NCBI RefSeq assembly: GCF_900074915.1
Contig: NZ_LT222319.1
Location: 4,435,001 to 4,499,000 of the forward strand
Source of the DNA: Pseudomonas cerasi
Lineage (GTDB): Bacteria; Pseudomonadota; Gammaproteobacteria; Pseudomonadales; Pseudomonadaceae
Direction of reading: 5' to 3'
Length of the DNA: 64,000 nt
Shown here: piece after piece, positions 63,336-64,000 of the stretch
Numbering within the stretch: the stretch's first letter is position 1
Layout: each line of letters begins with the position of its first letter
Position numbers and translations under genes: made by a program
Notes under the pieces: generated by a model
Databases searched by the model: none
Seen by the model: only the letters and a program-made list of their open reading frames with translations
What the model was told of the DNA's origin: nothing

Positions 63336-64000
63336 ATGTCATCCCGTCCCGCTTCGCCAAGGAATGCAGCGCTGCCCACGCCATTGGACACGCGCATTGA
63401 AATCGAGACGCCAGAAGGCATCGACATGCTTCTGCGCCCTGCCGGGCTGGTTTCCCGCGCACTGGCGTTCGGCATCGACTTTGCTATTCGCGCAGCCCTC
63501 ATCGGCGTGTTCTTTGTGCTTCTGCAACTGTTCGACAAGCTCGGCATGGGTCTGGCCGCTTTGGTGTTTTTTCTGCTGAACTGGTGGTACATGGTGCTGT
63601 TTGAAGTGCTCAACCAGGGACGCACACCCGGAAAGCGCCTGCTCGGGCTGCGGGTGGTGCATGACGACGGCACGCCCATAGACTGGTCTTCGTCGCTGAT
63701 CCGCAATCTGCTGCGCTTCGTCGACATGCTCCCGCTGGGCTACGGGCTGGGGGCGATCACTTGTCTGAACCATTCGCTATTCAAACGGCTGGGTGATCTC
63801 GCCGCCGGAACGCTGGTGATTTACAGCGACCGGCCGGTGGCGCGCCCCACCCTGCCGCAGGCCGAACCGGTCATGGTGCCCTTTGCCCTGCATCTGGATG
63901 AACAGCGGGCGGTGCTCGGCCTGGCAGAGCGGCAGGGTGAACTGTCCAGCGCACGAACCCAGGAACTGGCGGCCATCCTTGCCGAACCCTTGCGTATCCC
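63336..64000 (+). CDS. RDD-family membrane protein, 3' end outside the window
   Basis: An inner-membrane protein whose first 221 residues are visible. The RDD core includes SRALAFGIDFAIRAALIGVF (Arg/Asp in the first helix), GRTPGKRLLGLRVVHDDGTP and RNLLRFVDMLPLGYGLG. A cytoplasmic C-terminal part begins near residue 165. RDD proteins may be ion or antiport transporters; many genomes place this gene beside a DUF58/transglutaminase cluster, not visible here. ATG 63336 is the first start in frame with the conserved region. Confidence 0.85.
   Translation, partial: MSSRPASPRNAALPTPLDTRIEIETPEGIDMLLRPAGLVSRALAFGIDFAIRAALIGVFFVLLQLFDKLGMGLAALVFFLLNWWYMVLFEVLNQGRTPGKRLLGLRVVHDDGTPIDWSSSLIRNLLRFVDMLPLGYGLGAITCLNHSLFKRLGDLAAGTLVIYSDRPVARPTLPQAEPVMVPFALHLDEQRAVLGLAERQGELSSARTQELAAILAEPLRI

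Overview
The window looks like a chromosome segment of a plant-associated fluorescent Pseudomonas, most likely the Pseudomonas syringae group. The base composition is GC-rich. It carries MexAB-OprM with a divergent TetR repressor of the PmeR/TtgR type, an MvaT H-NS-like protein, Pseudomonas REP sequences (GGGAGCGAGCTTGCTCGCG core), RhlA, a pectin lyase, a XaxAB-type binary cytotoxin and a large DUF6543 toxin-like gene. Species assignment is an inference; no rRNA operon is present.

Layout. 1-4.6 kb: urea degradation through urea carboxylase (5' end outside the window) and allophanate hydrolase AtzF; the carboxylase has a REP cluster inserted in frame. 4.7-8.0 kb: a DUF6543 toxin-like gene interrupted by one in-frame TGA. 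8.0-10.0 kb: a CWC Cys-rich protein, RsuA and RhlA. 10.2-17.9 kb: tRNA-Gly(CCC) followed by a decayed 7.6-kb island ending in a 24-bp copy of the tRNA 3' end. The island holds an SDR pseudogene, a compact cluster (HTH-ImmA, PIN, membrane protein, GIY-YIG), fragments of a P-loop ATPase and a UvrD-like helicase, a HAD gene split by an intact IS5-family element, and an IS3 remnant. No integrase is visible.

18-28.9 kb: pectin lyase, GNAT, iron alcohol dehydrogenase, a methyltransferase, xaxA-xaxB, two TPM-domain proteins and periplasmic BglX. 29-34.5 kb: the DctB sensor kinase, a dctD regulator that has lost its phosphoacceptor half, and a hybrid histidine kinase. 34.6-37.9 kb: HscC with a membrane-anchored J-domain partner. 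38-44.5 kb: a KgtP-like permease, a secreted protein with four 13-residue repeats, a flavin reductase, small genes, a DHA2 efflux pump and a DUF3396-like (type VI immunity family) protein with a small overlapping upstream ORF.

44.9-51.6 kb: a complete MexAB-OprM efflux locus with its TetR repressor and a recognisable operator. 51.6-57.1 kb: beta-ketoadipate catabolism (pcaT, pcaF, pcaJ, pcaI, pcaR) with PcaR-like boxes. 57-64 kb: a gene-poor stretch, a small conserved protein, the Pit phosphate transporter, PurU, MvaT, exonuclease I and the start of an RDD membrane protein.

Most genes fall in short co-directional operons: pcaIJF; mexAB-oprM; xaxAB; hscC with its J protein; and HTH-ImmA/PIN. 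The unusual content is concentrated in the tRNA-Gly island and in several damaged or remodelled genes: urea carboxylase, the DUF6543 gene, dctD and the HAD gene. All calls rest on reading the sequence and recalled family knowledge; no database search was possible.
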